A stretch of 64,000 bases of DNA from Rhypophila decipiens (Eukaryota > Ascomycota > Sordariomycetes > Sordariales > Naviculisporaceae): positions 1 to 64,000 of the forward strand of contig MU858086.1 of the NCBI GenBank assembly GCA_033297075.1, given 5' to 3'. Shown here in pieces: positions 44,540-58,496 of the stretch. Below the pieces are notes generated by a model. The model had not been told where the DNA came from, did no database searches, and saw nothing but the letters and a program-made list of their open reading frames with translations. How positions within the stretch are numbered: position 1 is the stretch's first letter; every line of letters starts with the position of its first letter. Made by a program: the position numbers and the translations under genes.

Positions 44540-47500
44540 ATGACTCCTCTTGCGTTGCTTTCGAACAGCTTTATCTTCACACTCCTTACGACTACGGCCA
44601 CACTCGTTCATGGCCTCAGATACGATGCCCGCGAGGCGGCATACAACCTCAACCAAAACCGAGTTGCGACGGACCCTCTCGACTACTGGGGAGAACGCGA
44701 GAACCACACCTACTTTCCCTCACCAGTCAACTGGAGGGTCCCCGTCTACACACTCTTCCTCGATCGTTTCATCAATGGCGACCCCTCCAACGACAATGCC
44801 AACGAGACCATCTTTGAGACCGACATGATGAGCACCCAGCTCCGGTTCGGCGGCGACCTGGCAGGCCTGGTTGACTCGCTGGACTATATCGAGGGCATGG
44901 GCATCAAGGCCATCTACATTGCCGGATCTCCCTTCATCAACCAGCCGTGGGGCGCCGACTCGTATTCGGTGCGTGCCGAACGAACCTTTGTGACTGAACA
45001 TGTTGGGCTCTTTAGCTGACAACATCTCTAGCCGATCGACTTGACGGTGCTCGACAAGCACTATGGCACGCTTAAAGAATGGCAGGATGCCATCGACCAG
45101 ATCCACGCACGCAACATCTCGGTCATCATGGACAACACCATGGCTACGTAAGTGACCTCCTGGCTCGTGAGACTTGAAGCTGTTCCCTGACCCGCCGCAG
45201 CATGAGTGACTTGCTCGGCTTCAAGGGCTACTTGAACGACAGTACCCCCTTCGTAAACGAGGAACACCAAGTAGTGTGGAAATCCGATCGCCGCTATCCC
45301 GACTTTGACATCAAGGAGCAGAAGTACAACGACACGTGCCAGTTCCCCACCTTTTGGTACGAGGACGGAACCGTCATCAAACCGCCGCTCAAGGGCTGCT
45401 ACGACAGCGACTTTGACCAGTTTGGTGACGTCGAGGCCTTTGGCGTGTTCCCCGACTGGATGAGACAGCTGTCCAAGTTCGCGTCCGTCCAGGACCGCCT
45501 CCGCGACTGGCACCCTCCCGTCATCAACCGGCTCAACCACTTTTCCTGCATGGCCATCGCGCAGTTGGATATTGACGGCTTCCGCATCGACAAGGCCGTC
45601 CAGGTCACAGTGGATGCCCAGGCCAGTTTCAGCTCGCATATGCGCGAGTGCGCCAAAAAGTACGGCAAGAAGAACTTCCTCGTGGTGGGCGAAATCACTG
45701 CTGGCGACACGCTCGGTTCCATCTGGCTTGGCCGTGGCCGAGAACCGACAATGGCAAATCGGCTGGCGGAACCGGACGCCCTGGACCCCAAGCTGTGGGA
45801 TAAGCGGGATCTCTTTATTCGCGAAAAGGGAAACAGCGCCCTGGACGGCGGTGCCTTTCACTACTCCATCTACCGCTACATGGCGCGCTTCATGGGCTTG
45901 GAGGGAAATCTCGAGGCCGGCTACGATTTGCCCACCGACTGGGTTGGTATCTGGAACCGAATGCTCCAGACCAACGACTTCATCAATGCCAACACGGGTG
46001 AGTTCGACCCACGCCACATGTTCGGTGCCACCAACCAGGACGTCTTCCGCTGGCCGGCAATCGAGCTCGGCATGGAACGTCAGATGCTTGCGAGCATGAT
46101 CGTCTCCCTTCTTCTCCCCGGCGCGCCTCTCTTGTACTACGGCGAAGAGCAGGCTTTGTATACGCTTGACGGTACGGCCGAGAATTATATCTACGGTCGC
46201 CAGGCTTTCGGGCCCTCGCCAGCCTGGAAAGCGCACGGATGCTTCGGGCTCAACAGTACCATCTACCAGAACTTTCCCTTCGGAAAGGGCAAGCACAGCT
46301 GCGAGGATGAGTGGACGGGCTACGATCACCGCGACCCCTCGGCACCAATCCGCAACGTCTTCAAGCACATGTTCAACGTACGAGACGCCATGCCCGTGCT
46401 CGAGCATGGCTGGCTGCTCAAGACTCTGAACAAGCAAACCGAGTGGATCAAGCTGCCGGGAAGTGAGAAGCCGACCGAGTTTGGTATTTGGAGCGTTGTG
46501 CGCGGCTTGTACAAGCCAATGCAGACGGGCACCGAGAGAGAGGTCTGGTTCGTTTACCACAACAACAAGGTCGAGACGACGTACAAGTTCGACTGCGGCG
46601 ATCCCGAAAAGGCCCTCATCGCTCCCTTTGGTTCTGGAATGGCTGTCAAGGACCTCATGAGCCCGGACGACGACGCCATCATTTTGCAAGCATCGGCGGT
46701 ACCGGACAATTTCACCAACAAGAAGAGCGCCGGATGCCTGTCGGAAATCACGTTGAAGCCATACGAGTTCAAACTCTATGCCCTTGCTGTCGATGAAGTT
46801 CCCGTAGCTCCCATGATCACCAAGTTCGAGCCGGGACATTACGCACCCATCAATGCCACAGAGGCCAACGGTGCGGTCAATGTCACCATACAGTTCAGTA
46901 GGCGGATGAACTGCGAATCGGTCGAGGATTCCTTTTCGGCGCGCCTCATTGTTGACGGGGTTGGCAATGGCACCCTCTTGGATTTTGACAAACCGGATTG
47001 CCGCGCTCTGTCTAAGCCAAAGGACAAGCCATATACTGGATACATTTCTTCTGCGTGGAAGTTCTCGACCACGCTGCGCAATGTGCAGGACGGCGTCATC
47101 AAAATCACCGTCAACAGGCCCAACACAACTGACGGTGTCTCTACAAAAGCCGTCGACCACTTCTTGCTTCGCTATGGGCAGGATGACAACCCGATTGTGT
47201 GGCCAAGCGCCAACTACACTCGTGGCGTGCTGGAAATCGACTCGGCTGGCCAGTGGTGGGTGAACCATCGGGCCATTGGCGCCACTGCCTGGCGGTACAG
47301 CACCAACTGGGGCTCTACCTGGAGTCCCTGGACCGACTTCAACCTCAAGAACAAGAGGGGACGCATCTCCAAGATGCCCTGGAGCGGAACGCCGCTGCAG
47401 GAGTGGAAGGGAAACCATCTCATGGTGCAGTACTTCAGCAAGCCTCTCGGCAGCTCGGCCTACATTCAGCACTCGGACTCGAACGATGTCACGTTTGACC

Positions 47501-50500
47501 GCGCCTTCCCCCACATCAGACTTCACGGCCCGTACAACAGATGGGGTTACGATGCCGGTCTGCCTGGCTCGATGGACCTTGTGCACCACCACACGTGGGA
47601 GCTGCACTACATGTACGAGTGGCCGGCCAACTTCCAGCTCAACATCTGGGGCATCAATCCCGACAACCAGCCCGACGCAGGCAGCATCTTTGGCGACATT
47701 GACCGTGACGGCATCGTTGATCGCCTCCCGCCTAGCAGTTTGGCACAGAACGTCATCAACATCACCGAGGCCCCTCCCATGCCAGCGCTTGCCTACAAGG
47801 TGGTCTACAACGACGCCACCTGGAGGTACGAGCTTGTGCCCACGGGAAATGTCGGCATTCAGGTTGTGCTTTTCATCCTGCTGGCCGTTATGCCTGCTCT
47901 TCTCGCTGGTGCCGCTCTCTGGATCTACGTGGGCAGCTTCTACCAGGTCAAGGTCAACAAGTCAGGCTTTGCCACCAAGGGATGGAGGCCGCTCAAGCTC
48001 GGCAATCTGTCCAGACTGGACTTCAAGAGCGTCGCCAAGGGAGGCGTCGAGATGGGTGCCATCACACCTTCACCGCCGAGCAGCGCCTTGGGCGCTGGCG
48101 GTTCGAAAGAAGGCGGCCGCAGAACGGTGCTGATCGCGACCATGGAGTACAACATTGACGACTTTGGCATCAAGATCAAGATTGGTGGACTGGGCGTCAT
48201 GGCCCAGCTCATGGCGAGTGCCCTGTCCCACATGGACGTGGTCTGGGTCGTGCCCATGGTTGGAGACGTGCACTATCCGACCGAGAAGATGGAAGCGGCC
48301 GAGCCCATGTTCGTCGATGTCATGGGCCAGCCCTACGAGATTCAGGTTTGGTATCACGTCTGGAAGAATATTACCTATGTCATTCTAGACGCGCCCATTT
48401 TCCGCAAGCAGACCAAGGCTGACCCGTACATCGCCCGTATGGACGACATCGAGAGCGCCATCCTGTACGCCGCGTGGAATTACTGTATTGCCGAGTCGAT
48501 TCGCCGGTTCCCAGTCGACATCTACCACATCAACGACTACCACGGCGCCGCAGCTCCCCTCTACTTGCTCCCCCAGACCATCCCCTGCTGTCTGTCGCTT
48601 CACAATGCCGAGTTCCAGGGTATGTGGCCGATGCGCACGCCAGCCGAACAGAAGGAAGTCTGCGACGTGTTCAATCTTCCGCCCGAGGTGGTCAAGGAAT
48701 ACGTTCAGTATGGCTCCGTCTTCAATCTTTTGCATGCTGGAGCCAGCTACCTCCGTCTTCACCAGCGTGGCTTTGGAGCTGTCGGTGTGTCTAGAAAGTA
48801 CGGCGACCGCTCTCTGGCGCGATACCCCATCTTCTGGAGTTTGAAGAACATCGGCCAGCTACCCAATCCCGATCCATCCGATACTGCCGACTGGAATCCC
48901 AACGAGGATGTTTCCAACCAGTCCAAGGAGATCAAGATCGACATCAGCTTCGAGGAGAAGAGAGCCGGGCTCCGGAAACAAGCGCAGGAGTGGGCAGGAC
49001 TGGAGGTTGATCCCACAGCTGAACTCTTCGTCTTCGTTGGTCGGTGGAGTTTGCAAAAGGGCGTCGATCTCATTGCCGATATCTTCCCCAGCATCCTGGA
49101 GAAGTACCCCAAGACACAACTTATCTGCGTCGGACCTGTCATCGATTTATATGGCCGCTTCGCCGCGCTTAAGCTGGACAAACTAATGAAGAAATACCCC
49201 AGGCGCGTTTTTAGCAAGCCCGAGTTCACCCAGCTGCCCCCTTATATTTTCAGCGGCGCCGAGTTTGCCCTGATCCCCTCCAGAGACGAGCCTTTCGGCT
49301 TGGTGGCGGTCGAGTTCGGCCGCAAGGGCGCCTTGGGCGTCGGTGCCCGTGTTGGTGGTCTCGGCCAGATGCCGGGCTTCTGGTTCACTGTCGAGTCCAT
49401 GACGCCGTCCCATCTGCTCCAACAGTTCAGGCAGGCTATTGTCTCGGCGCTGGATTGCAAGTAAGTCATCTGCTGTTCCTGATGACCATGACAACGATGC
49501 TGACTTAATCTACGCAACAACAGACAAGAAAAGAGAAAACTCATGCGCGCATGGAGCGCAAAACAGCGATTCCCAGTCGCCCAGTGGGTGCATCAATTAG
49601 ACGGACTCTACAACGAGTCGATTCGCATCCACATGAAGGAGGCCAAGAAGAAGAAGCTCGAAGTCGTCAGCCCCGTTCTTCAGATTACTCGGCCGTCATC
49701 ACGCGCCAGCAACTTCAGTCCTTACCACGACCAGTCACCTGCCGGCTTGGACACTGGGCGCATGTCCCCGGCACTTCACTCGCCCTCTCGGCCTGCCACG
49801 CCCAGCCTTCGCGACCTCACCTCTCCGACCTTGCAAGCCCCCGTCACACCATGGGCGGCGGGCTCGAGGAACAATTCTCCTCGCAACTCGAGCGCAAGCT
49901 CGCTTGCCGGCGGCTTGTACGCCAACCAATCTGCACGGGACAGCACTGTCAGCGTCGACAGCTTTGCTGTTCGAGCCCAGAATGGCGGCATGGCCTCGCC
50001 GGCTTTTGGTCCAGACGGTGGACTCGGCTTCCCTCAACCAGCATTCATGTCGCACCGCAACAGCAGCCTTCTCAGTCTTCCGGATGTGGTGGGCGACAGA
50101 CAAGATCTCAAGCTGCAGCAAGTCGACCAGTTCTTCAACGACACCAGCGGCGAATACTACGCCGAGTTCGAAGAGATGCTTGAGGATCTGACGGCGTCAA
50201 ACTCGGCAAGCGACCTTTGTATCGAGTCGTTCCTCAAGAGGAGCGAAAAGGAGTGGTTTGCCCGGTATCGCGAGGCCAAGCTTGGTCGGGTCCATGACAG
50301 CAGACCGGCGAGCAGAGCAGGTAGTCGACCCCCCTCCAGGAATGGAAACGGCCGCAACGAGTCAGTCGTCAGCCGCGGCCGTCAAAGACACCGAAGCCTA
50401 ACTCCTGCGAGATCAGTGTTCGAGACATCGCCCCCAGCAGATGGCGGCCACATGGTCGACGACGAGTTCCTTCTTGGTGACGGCTACAAGGCACCGACTG

Positions 50501-51813
50501 GCTTGAAGAAGATGTTGTCCATCCGCATCGGCGACTGGCCCGTCTACTCGTTCCTCCTCGCGCTGGGCCAGATCATCTCGGTCAACTCGTACCAGATTGT
50601 CCTCCTCACCGGTGACACGAACCAGACGCCCGAGAAGCTGTACAGCGTAGCCGCGACCTACATGGTTACCTCGATCGCCTGGTGGGGCATGGAGCGCAAC
50701 TTCAAGTCGGTCTACGCCCTGTCGGCCCCCTGGGTCTTCTTTGGACTTGCTTTCTTCATGATTGGCGTTGCTCCCTTCATCTCGGACTGGCGCGTGGCAG
50801 ATGCTATCGAGCAGGTGGCCACGTGCTTCTACGCCGCAGGAGCCAGCAGCGGTGCCTTGTCCTTCGCGCTGAACTTTGGCGACGAGGGTGGTGCGCCAAC
50901 GAAGCAATGGATCACTCGCGCACTGTCAGTGTCTGGTGTTGCCCAGCTGTACAGTCTTTTGCTTTGGTATTGGGGTTCTCTGGTGTCGAATCAGGACACG
51001 ACTGCCACCATCTTCCTCGGCAGCTCCAACATCCCGCAATCAGTTGTCGTTTGCGTGCCATTCGCCGTCTTCTTCTGGGTCATTGGCGTAGTCCTCTTCG
51101 TTGGGCTGCCCGACTTCTACCGCCAAGCTCCCGCACAGATTCCGGGCTTCTACATTTCGCTCTACCGCAGAAAGATCGTCCCCTGGTTCTTCGTCATGGT
51201 CATCCTCCAGAACTACTGGCTCTCGGCCCAATACGGTCGCACGTGGCAGTTCCTGTTCGCCTCGCAGTTCATTCCCGGATGGGGTGTCTTCTTGCTCGCC
51301 CTCGGCTTCCTCTTGGGGCTCTGGTCCATTGTCCTCTATGGCTTCTCTCACTTCTCGGACGAGCACACGTGGCTGCTCCCCATTTTCGCCATTGGTCTTT
51401 GTGCGCCGCGCTGGGCCCAGGAATTCTGGGCTACCAGCGGCATCGGCTGGTACATCCCCTGGGCGGGCAGCCCCGTGGGCTCGGCCATCCTGTCCCGCTG
51501 CCTGTGGCTGTGGCTTGGTCTGCTTGACAACATTCAAGGTGTCGGTCTGGGCATGATGCTGCTTGCTACCTTGACGCGGCAGCACGTCATGACGGTGTTG
51601 ATTGGCGCCCAGGTGATCGGCAGCGCCTTCACCATGCTGGCCCGAGCCACGAGTCCCAACGCGCTGTCGCCCAACACCACCTTCCCCGACTTTACCCAGG
51701 GCTTGTACCCCGGCATCGCCAGCGAGTGGTTCTGGGTTTGTCTCATCTTCCAGCTGATCATCCCGATTGGCTTCTTCAAGTTCTTCCGCAAGGAGCAAGT
51801 CGCCAAGCCTTAG
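44540..51813 (+). CDS. ags1: Alpha-1,3-glucan synthase
   Basis: Four exons, 44540-44968, 45032-45147, 45201-49460 and 49524-51813, with introns of 63, 53 and 63 bp, all GT-AG and in phase. The product is about 2364 aa, full length for the family. It makes cell-wall alpha-1,3-glucan at the plasma membrane. A signal peptide is followed by an extracellular GH13-like transglycosylase domain (~60-560; DGFRIDKA near 306, VGEITAGD near 346, with NQD in place of the usual NHD). A linker and one membrane segment (~1065-1090) follow. The cytosolic GT5 glycogen-synthase-like domain runs from ~1155 (KIGGLGVM sugar-nucleotide site; FVFVGRWSLQKG near 1457; DEPFGLVAVEFG near 1543). After a disordered Ser-rich linker, a multi-pass exporter-like region starts near 1939. 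All domains look intact. Confidence 0.96.
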
Positions 51814-54123
51814 AGCTTCCGTCTCTCTGACCATTGCTATTCTGGTCAACTGTTATTGTTTCTTTTCCCTTCTCCTCGACACCTCGGAAAATCTTCCCTG
51901 CGGGATCCTTGTTGTCTTTTTCTTTTCGGCACGCAACTTACAAAAAATACAAGGTGGCAGGGAGGGCTAATGGAAAGTCAGGCAATATGATTTGATGCAT
52001 GAGATACCGGCGTATGTTGTTCGTTCCTTTTTTTTTTTGTTTCATATCACTCCTTTCTTTTTATATATCATACCCTGGACAAGGCATCATAACTTTCAGG
52101 ATACATTATATATATACCGGACATTCCTTCTTTGGCTTCATTCACAAGTTATATGTTCTCTGCGTCCGGTCAGGCTACTGCTGCCGTTACTACTACTTAC
52201 TATACCGATATTGATATTGATATTACTTATTACCTACTCTACCTCCCTCCCTACCCTCCTTAGCTACCTCACATACTTTTACGTTTTATTTGGTTCTGGA
52301 TATATAGATGGATACGTTTGACGTATTGGATGGATGTGTATATAGAATACCTAGCTCGGTTACTTGTAGAATTACATCTTTTTTGATCAACTTTACTCTG
52401 TTGACTTGGCCATTCATCATGTCCCTCTGCACGGGGAGTCGATATCCTCACCAGGAACCTAGAAATAGACACGAGCACCTCGGTCTAGCTCACAGCGAGC
52501 TGACCAAGGAACACAGAAATACACGCGAGCCGCAGGTATGGTATCACAGGTCATAATCACTCGGTAGTGGTCACCTACCAGGCCTGATGTCTAACCTGAT
52601 AGAGCCAGGATTCGAGGTCACGTTTGGTGACGGATTGGGGCGAGCACACTCGGCGGTTCATTTCGCTGCCGAGAAAATGCAATCTAGTTATGCAAGTCGG
52701 GGTGGTACTACCGAGTGTCAATACACACGTGTATTCCATGTTGCATGCGTTGTGAAGTTTTTGAAGTCGATTGCCGTTCCGTATTACATGAGGCTTCTGA
52801 TGGTTCTTGGACAATGCATGGAACTTCATCGTCGAGGAAGCCTCAATGGGATTCTTTCCGTGATGAGGAATCATGATCTTATACACATTATGCATGGCTC
52901 AAGTGCGAGCGGCCAATATCTCGGATTTTAAGCAAAGGCGAATGGGACGACGGCCACAGATTAAAGCCAGAATCCTTCTCAACTGCGAGCTCCATGCAGA
53001 ACATGGCTTTCTTCTTTTTCGGTCAACGGCACTGTCATTGGGAGGACCAATATACAGCCATACAACGTCGTTGCTGCACGTAACCCTAGGTCTTTCCCGT
53101 AGCTGGTTCATTGAGCTCTTGCAGCTGACATGCCTATACCTTATGGAAAAGCTTCCCGGCTCACAACCACCTTGGCCAAATACCCTGATTACAAGACCCG
53201 GAGACCATCAACCGTCCCCCGCATTGTTGCGCCCCGCACGCCCATTCGAGGAAAGATCACACCAACAGTCCGAGATCGATTCGCGAGTGGCCTTCTCCCA
53301 TCCCATTGCCGTCAGTAATGGTGACCTGAGATACAAGACTGTCCGCCATGTCACGGTGGCTTGCCCAGACGAAGCACTGAAATTGCCGCTCCCACGTGCA
53401 ACCCTGCATCTATTGGAGATTGGACTGCTCAGGCCACTTGAAGCCATGCCCAAAACGGCCGTTCCAGGACCAGCCCCCCTGCACCATCGCCAGCTGTGCC
53501 GTAGTCAACCACGGGTACGGCAACAGCCCAAAATGCTCACCGCATGCATTCTTCGAGACTCTCGAGACTCTCTTGACTGCCGCAGCTGGGGAGAGAGACC
53601 GACAATTATCTTTGGCTCCCGTACGGATACGAAGCAGGTCAGCAGAGTAAAGACTGATGTGAGGGGAGGGCATTAGCCTGAGGCCAAGTTTGGGTCCGGC
53701 ACTCCAATCCATACAAGCACCTTGTCATGTTGACAATGCTACCCTCTTCTGGATGTCTGGACCCAGGAACCCCGCAGGAAAATTGGAAATATTACCATGT
53801 CTGCTTGCTTCAAGCCCCGGTCAAGTCCCGTGTTTCGAAAAAGAGCTACCATAATATGCAGTGACGGACTCTTCTCAGTTTTATTTAATTCTTCTTCAAC
53901 CCCATTCCATCGGTACTGAGGTTGTTTGGTCATGTTCCATCGTCTCTCCGGTCATATCTCGATCCCATATGACAGAGTGACAGAGTGGACTCTACCCCGG
54001 ATTTGCCAAGATTCGAGGTCCACTGAGTGAGCTAGCGTTGCGTTGTGAACCGTTCTCAGGGAACCTCATCGACGACGCGTCTTCGCTGGACCTTCTGACT
54101 GAACATCTTTCACTCAACTCGAC
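51814..54123. other. 2.3-kb intergenic region
   Basis: The first 500 bp are T-rich and AT-rich (3' flank of the synthase gene). A 267-codon frame at 52873-53676 (plus) overlaps frames on the other strand and lacks any domain, so it is not called. No repeat was identified. Confidence 0.35.
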
Positions 54124-55816
54124 ATGGCCATCATACACGACGTCCACAGGTACGCTTAGAAGCCAAACTTGAGGCCTACGTCTTTACGATTGGAACCTTG
54201 CTGACCATGACAGTCACGCCCACGAGGAGGATGTCCCGGGAACAGTCAACCTCCAAGTCAAAGAAGGCGAGGAGACACACTATGGCCAGGCTCTGTTTCC
54301 CGTTCCCTCACCCGACCCAAATGACCCTCTCCAGTGGCCCACGTGGAAGAAGAACAGCATCTTGCTCTCGTGCTCCATCTTTTCCTTTCTCGGAAACTCG
54401 GCCCTGATCGGCCCGTCGACCTACATCGGCCTCTATGCGCACGAGTTCGGCGTCTCTGCCAACACGGCAGCAGGTCTGATCAACTACCCCAACCTGGCCT
54501 TTGGATTCGGCAGTCTGCTTCTCGTCCCCTTGTATCGCAAATTCGGTCGCCGGCCGGTGATGCTCGCGTCCATGCTCACCTACGCAGTGGGCCTCATTGC
54601 CGCGTCCCAATGCACCACATACGGCGGTCTGATGGGTGCCCGTGTCGTCCACGCCTTCGGCTCGGGCGTGTGCGAAGCCCTGCCCGTCCAGCTAGTAAAC
54701 GACATCTTCTTCCTCCACGAACGCGGCCAGAAACTAGGCTGGTACACGGTCGCGCTCTGCCTCGGCGCCACAGGCCCAATGTTCTCGGGCTTCATGCTCG
54801 CAGGCGGCCAGTCCTGGCGTCTGTACTTTTACGTCGAGTTCGCCTTTGCCGTCGCCCTCTTGATCTTTAGCTTCTTTGTCGTCGAAGAAACCCGCTACCA
54901 TCGCAAGATAATCCACGACGCCCCGTCACCCGAAGGAACCACAACCCATCTCGCCACGACCAGCAGCAAGACCGAACATGAAGCCATAACCGAAGAACAC
55001 ATCTCCTCACCGCCATCACCCAGCTTGATCCCCGCACGCAAGCCCTTTTCCCAACAACTCAGTCTCTGGACAGGAACCGACCACAACGAGCCCTTCTTCC
55101 TGATGATAGCCCGCTCTTTCACCTACCTCCTTGTCCCCTCCACCTTTTGGGTGATAACCACCTACGGCATCTACATCGGCCTCTGCGGGTTCGCATTCAG
55201 CTTCATCTTTCCCATCAAAATCGTAGAAGCACCCTACAACTGGTCTCAGACCAAAGCCGGACTGCACTCCATCGCGACGATCATCGGCTTCGGCACCGCC
55301 CTCCCTTTCCTCCCTTATGTCGACAAGCTGGCCGCCTACCTGACCAAGCGCAACAATGGCATCCGAGAAGCAGAGATGCGCCTGGGCATGCTCCTCCCCG
55401 CCATGATCATCGCCCCCGCCGGTCAGGTCCTTTTCGGCATGGCAGCCGAGGAGAACCTCCACTGGATAGCGTACATGTTTGGCGTGGCCATGACGCAGTG
55501 GGGCGGGTATTTCTACTTTACCGTCACGTTGGCGTACGCGGTGGACTCGTACACGGCGAACCTGTCCGAGATGCTGATCATTATGAACCTGGGGAAACAA
55601 GCCATCTCTTTTGGACTGAGTATTGAAGTGCTGAATTGGATCTTGGCGACGGGGTATGCTAAGGTCATCGCTGGCGCTTTTACGGGCGTCTTGGTGCTGA
55701 ATAACTTGATGGTGTTGGTTTTTATGGCTTTTGGCAAGAGGATCCGGGTTGCTACGAGCAAGACTTGGTTGGCGAGGATGCATCGGAGTAGTGCTGTTGC
55801 TGGGGAGACTCATTAG
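54124..55816 (+). CDS. Major facilitator superfamily transporter (DHA1-type)
   Basis: Two exons, 54124-54149 (26 bp) and 54214-55816, with a 64-bp intron (donor GTACGC, CTGAC branch, acceptor CATGACAG). The product is 542 aa. The N-terminus is hydrophilic with the fungal DPNDPLQWPTWKK motif that precedes TM1. The loop 2-3 motif YRKFGRRPVML matches the MFS signature G-x3-D/R-R-x-G-R-R. Two sets of six hydrophobic segments flank a hydrophilic central loop (~200-265) rich in Ser/Thr. The type resembles H+-antiporter drug:H+ (DHA1) and Hol1-like transporters; the substrate is unknown. No biosynthetic genes adjoin it. The ATG at 54124 is required for the short first exon. Confidence 0.88.
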
Positions 55817-56169
55817 GAGGGTCCACCTTGTTGCCAAAGATTGTATTTACTGCTTTTGTCATGCTTGGGTTAGTCCCAAGTTTTCTGGATATGGATATCC
55901 GTAGCACGCTACAGAATATGAACCCATGACGCAGCCTGTGAACGGCAAATGCATTGAACGGCTAACAAAGAGGTATCAGAAGACTGCTTGACATGCATTA
56001 ACGAAATGGGGTATACGCATCCGCTTTTCCCACCCAAACGCCTTGCCCAAACCAAACCATTCTCATGCCTGTTGTCCGTGAAACCCGGGCCCTCAAAGTC
56101 CTCATTTATACGCCTTGTCATTACAAAATACACGCCCCCTGCAATGTCCCAGAAAACACCTGACCCCTC
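55817..56169. other. Convergent 3' flanks, no gene seen
   Basis: Region between the MFS gene stop and the stop of the minus-strand hypothetical gene. Nothing recognisable. Confidence 0.35.
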
Positions 56170-56856
56170 CTAATCCTTCTTAGAACGCGTACGCCGTCCC
56201 CACGAACCGCTAATCTTGATCCAGTCACGAGCCTTAGTAAATGTCTTCTTGACCTTGCGTACAGCAGATATAAATACCTTTCTCATCCCTGTTTCTTCCT
56301 TTGAATTCTTTCTCTCTTCCTCGACCCGTGTCTGGGATTGTGCTTGTGCCTGTGCCTGTGCCTGAGCAGGAGGCTGGTTTTGCGGAGCCTGCGGACCCCA
56401 ACGCGCCCATGACTCTGCTGTGATAGGTCCCCTAGTCGGGGGATTGAACTTTGGGTAGTCGACTATCTTGGGAAAGAGCGAGTACCGCACTGGTGGTTTG
56501 GCAGTCGGTGGCTTGGGCTTGGGCGCCGCGGCGGCGGCGGCGGGAGGACTGCCGGGCGGGGTGGTGGACTCGGGCTGGGCAGAGTCGGCCGCGTGCTCGG
56601 CGACGTCATCGTCATCCGAAGCTGTGGTGGCGGTGTCCTCGACAACCGGAGCGGGAGCAGCAGGGACGGCAGAAACTGGGCCATCATCGTCACGCGGGGC
56701 CTCGAAGCTGGTCTCCTGGCTGCTTGTCGCGTCGACGTTGGAACTGGCGAACGAATCCATGTTGGAGGACGTTTTGCGCAGCTGGTCCTCTCTTTGCGCT
56801 TTCAACGTTTTGGCGGAAATGGAACTGCTGGCTGGGATGTGGAAGCTCGGGAGCAT
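56170..56856 (-). CDS. Hypothetical low-complexity protein
   Basis: Up to 228 aa; translation may start at 56856 or at a later Met (~56760, MDSFASSNVD). The N-terminal half is Ser/Ala/Asp/Pro-rich and disordered. A short conserved-looking core follows (VRYSLFPKIVDYPKFNPPTRGPITAESWARWGP, quoted in parts only: YSLFPKIVDY, ESWARWGP). Then comes an (AQ)n repeat, encoded by tandem gcctgt hexamers at 56344-56372, and a very basic C-terminus. No family was recognised. Intron-free. Confidence that it is a gene rests on length, start context and the sharp amino-acid composition. Confidence 0.45.
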   Translation of the reverse strand: MLPSFHIPASSSISAKTLKAQREDQLRKTSSNMDSFASSNVDATSSQETSFEAPRDDDGPVSAVPAAPAPVVEDTATTASDDDDVAEHAADSAQPESTTPPGSPPAAAAAAPKPKPPTAKPPVRYSLFPKIVDYPKFNPPTRGPITAESWARWGPQAPQNQPPAQAQAQAQAQSQTRVEEERKNSKEETGMRKVFISAVRKVKKTFTKARDWIKISGSWGRRTRSKKD

Positions 56857-58496
56857 TCCGTGGCACGAGAAAGGTAAGCTGGACTTGATTGTTAGTAATC
56901 TAGCGATGAAGCTTTTGTCGCTGGCTTCATTTCACTCACCCAGTGATGCTTCAGTAACGATCGCTGCTGTGTTAGATGTGTAACGGATGTAAAAGCGGGA
57001 ACTTCAGTCAAGGAAGATGAGTGAGCGACGTGAAGTTAACGAAGCAGCGTAGGCAGAGCTCATCGCACAAAAGCATTCAAAACGGAACCACAGGTGACTG
57101 CACAGAGTGAAGCAAACAACAGACGAAACTTCAAAAGTGATTTGACGCGGCTTGACTGGAAGCTAACTGAGTCGAGTCATCGACTGCCGGTATTCTTGTC
57201 GTCTGAACTTGGTGCAACACCAAGTTCTTCCATGTGGCTTCGACGACAGTTGAGATGGAATGGTGTTATCTGTGAGATTAGCAGCTCCGGGACGACCATG
57301 TTACCCCTTCATAAGCATTCGTTCCTCCATGAGATTCCAAGATGATGCTATAATAGTTTTGGGTTGCTCTTGATTCTTGTTAGAGTTAGCATCTGCTCGA
57401 TATTAGTACTATGGAGTTTTATTCGAAGCATCTGCCCCTTTTGCGAAAGTTGGGCAAGCCTTATAAGGATGATAATAATGCCTCCTGAAAGAAGAGATGA
57501 AAGAGACTACCGTTCCTCCTTGAATCCATTTCTTCAGTAAACCTTTTCGTTTCTGCTATTTTGTTTGTTCACCTATCCTTTATCTCTTATATTGGTATTG
57601 TTATTACAAGCTTAAGAGCCCCATCAAAGCTCCGTTTGGGTCTGCCCCTAAACCTGAACTCGTTTCGAACCCCAAGTTAAAAGGCTCCGTCAGACTTGTA
57701 CATATTCTGAACGTCGTTAGAGTTGACATCTTGCTTATTCAGCGGCCTGAAAGCTGGATCGAGAAAAGGGGTACTGGTGACTCTCAATGGATGTAGCAGG
57801 TGCTCGACAGCTGGCAAATTAGCCTTCATGCTCTAATGACAGAGACAGTCAAGTGACTTCGGCCTGTGGCCAGGGCAGGCACGGCAGGTTATCATCGGCA
57901 TTGTCAGATGAATGAGTGACACACCAGCTTGAGGCAGCAGAGTATGTGGCTGTGCTACGGCCAATCACAGCAACTGAAACTCCCTTGACAGAAGGAAAAC
58001 TACCGGTTCGGTGAGGACCTAATGATGTGTTCGCTTCGCGGGGCAAATGATGCTAAATGGGGAGGGACAGAGCTCTGCGCAACATGTGCTAAGGTGACCT
58101 GAAGCTGATAATGATACAGTGGCTGAAGGGTGATCACAGGGTGATCTGATCCAGTTGGCTAGGTACGATTGTGAGAGGATGGGCCACCTGCCCACCCACA
58201 CAAAGGCCAAGAAAGCATGCAATTCTTTGCTCAAATGTGCCCTGTGAATCACACATGGTGTGGTGCAACCACCTGTTTTTTAGTGGCATTGTTCCACTTG
58301 ACGCCTGAAATGCTGACTTACGAGGCGCTCTTCCTCAGCTCACCATCCCCGTCCACCATCCCCGCCCACCGAAACCCCCGTCGCTATTTATTGCATCTCC
58401 ATAAAAGACGTTGGCTTCTCGCTCAACTAGACGGTGTCTCTAGCTTCTTGACATGGTCGATCGCGTAATTTTGTCCCCTACTACGTCTGAGTAGTC
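56857..58496. other. Intergenic, no supported gene
   Basis: About 1.6 kb with AT-richer parts around 57350-57610. Short frames only, without features. Confidence 0.35.

Noticed and set aside
45061..47607. 848-aa open frame on the minus strand
   Set aside because: It is antisense to the glucan synthase coding exon, has no domain, and is kept open by the GC-rich codon use of the real gene.
52873..53676. 267-aa plus-strand frame
   Set aside because: No domain, signal peptide or splice support; mixed composition overlapped by frames on the other strand.
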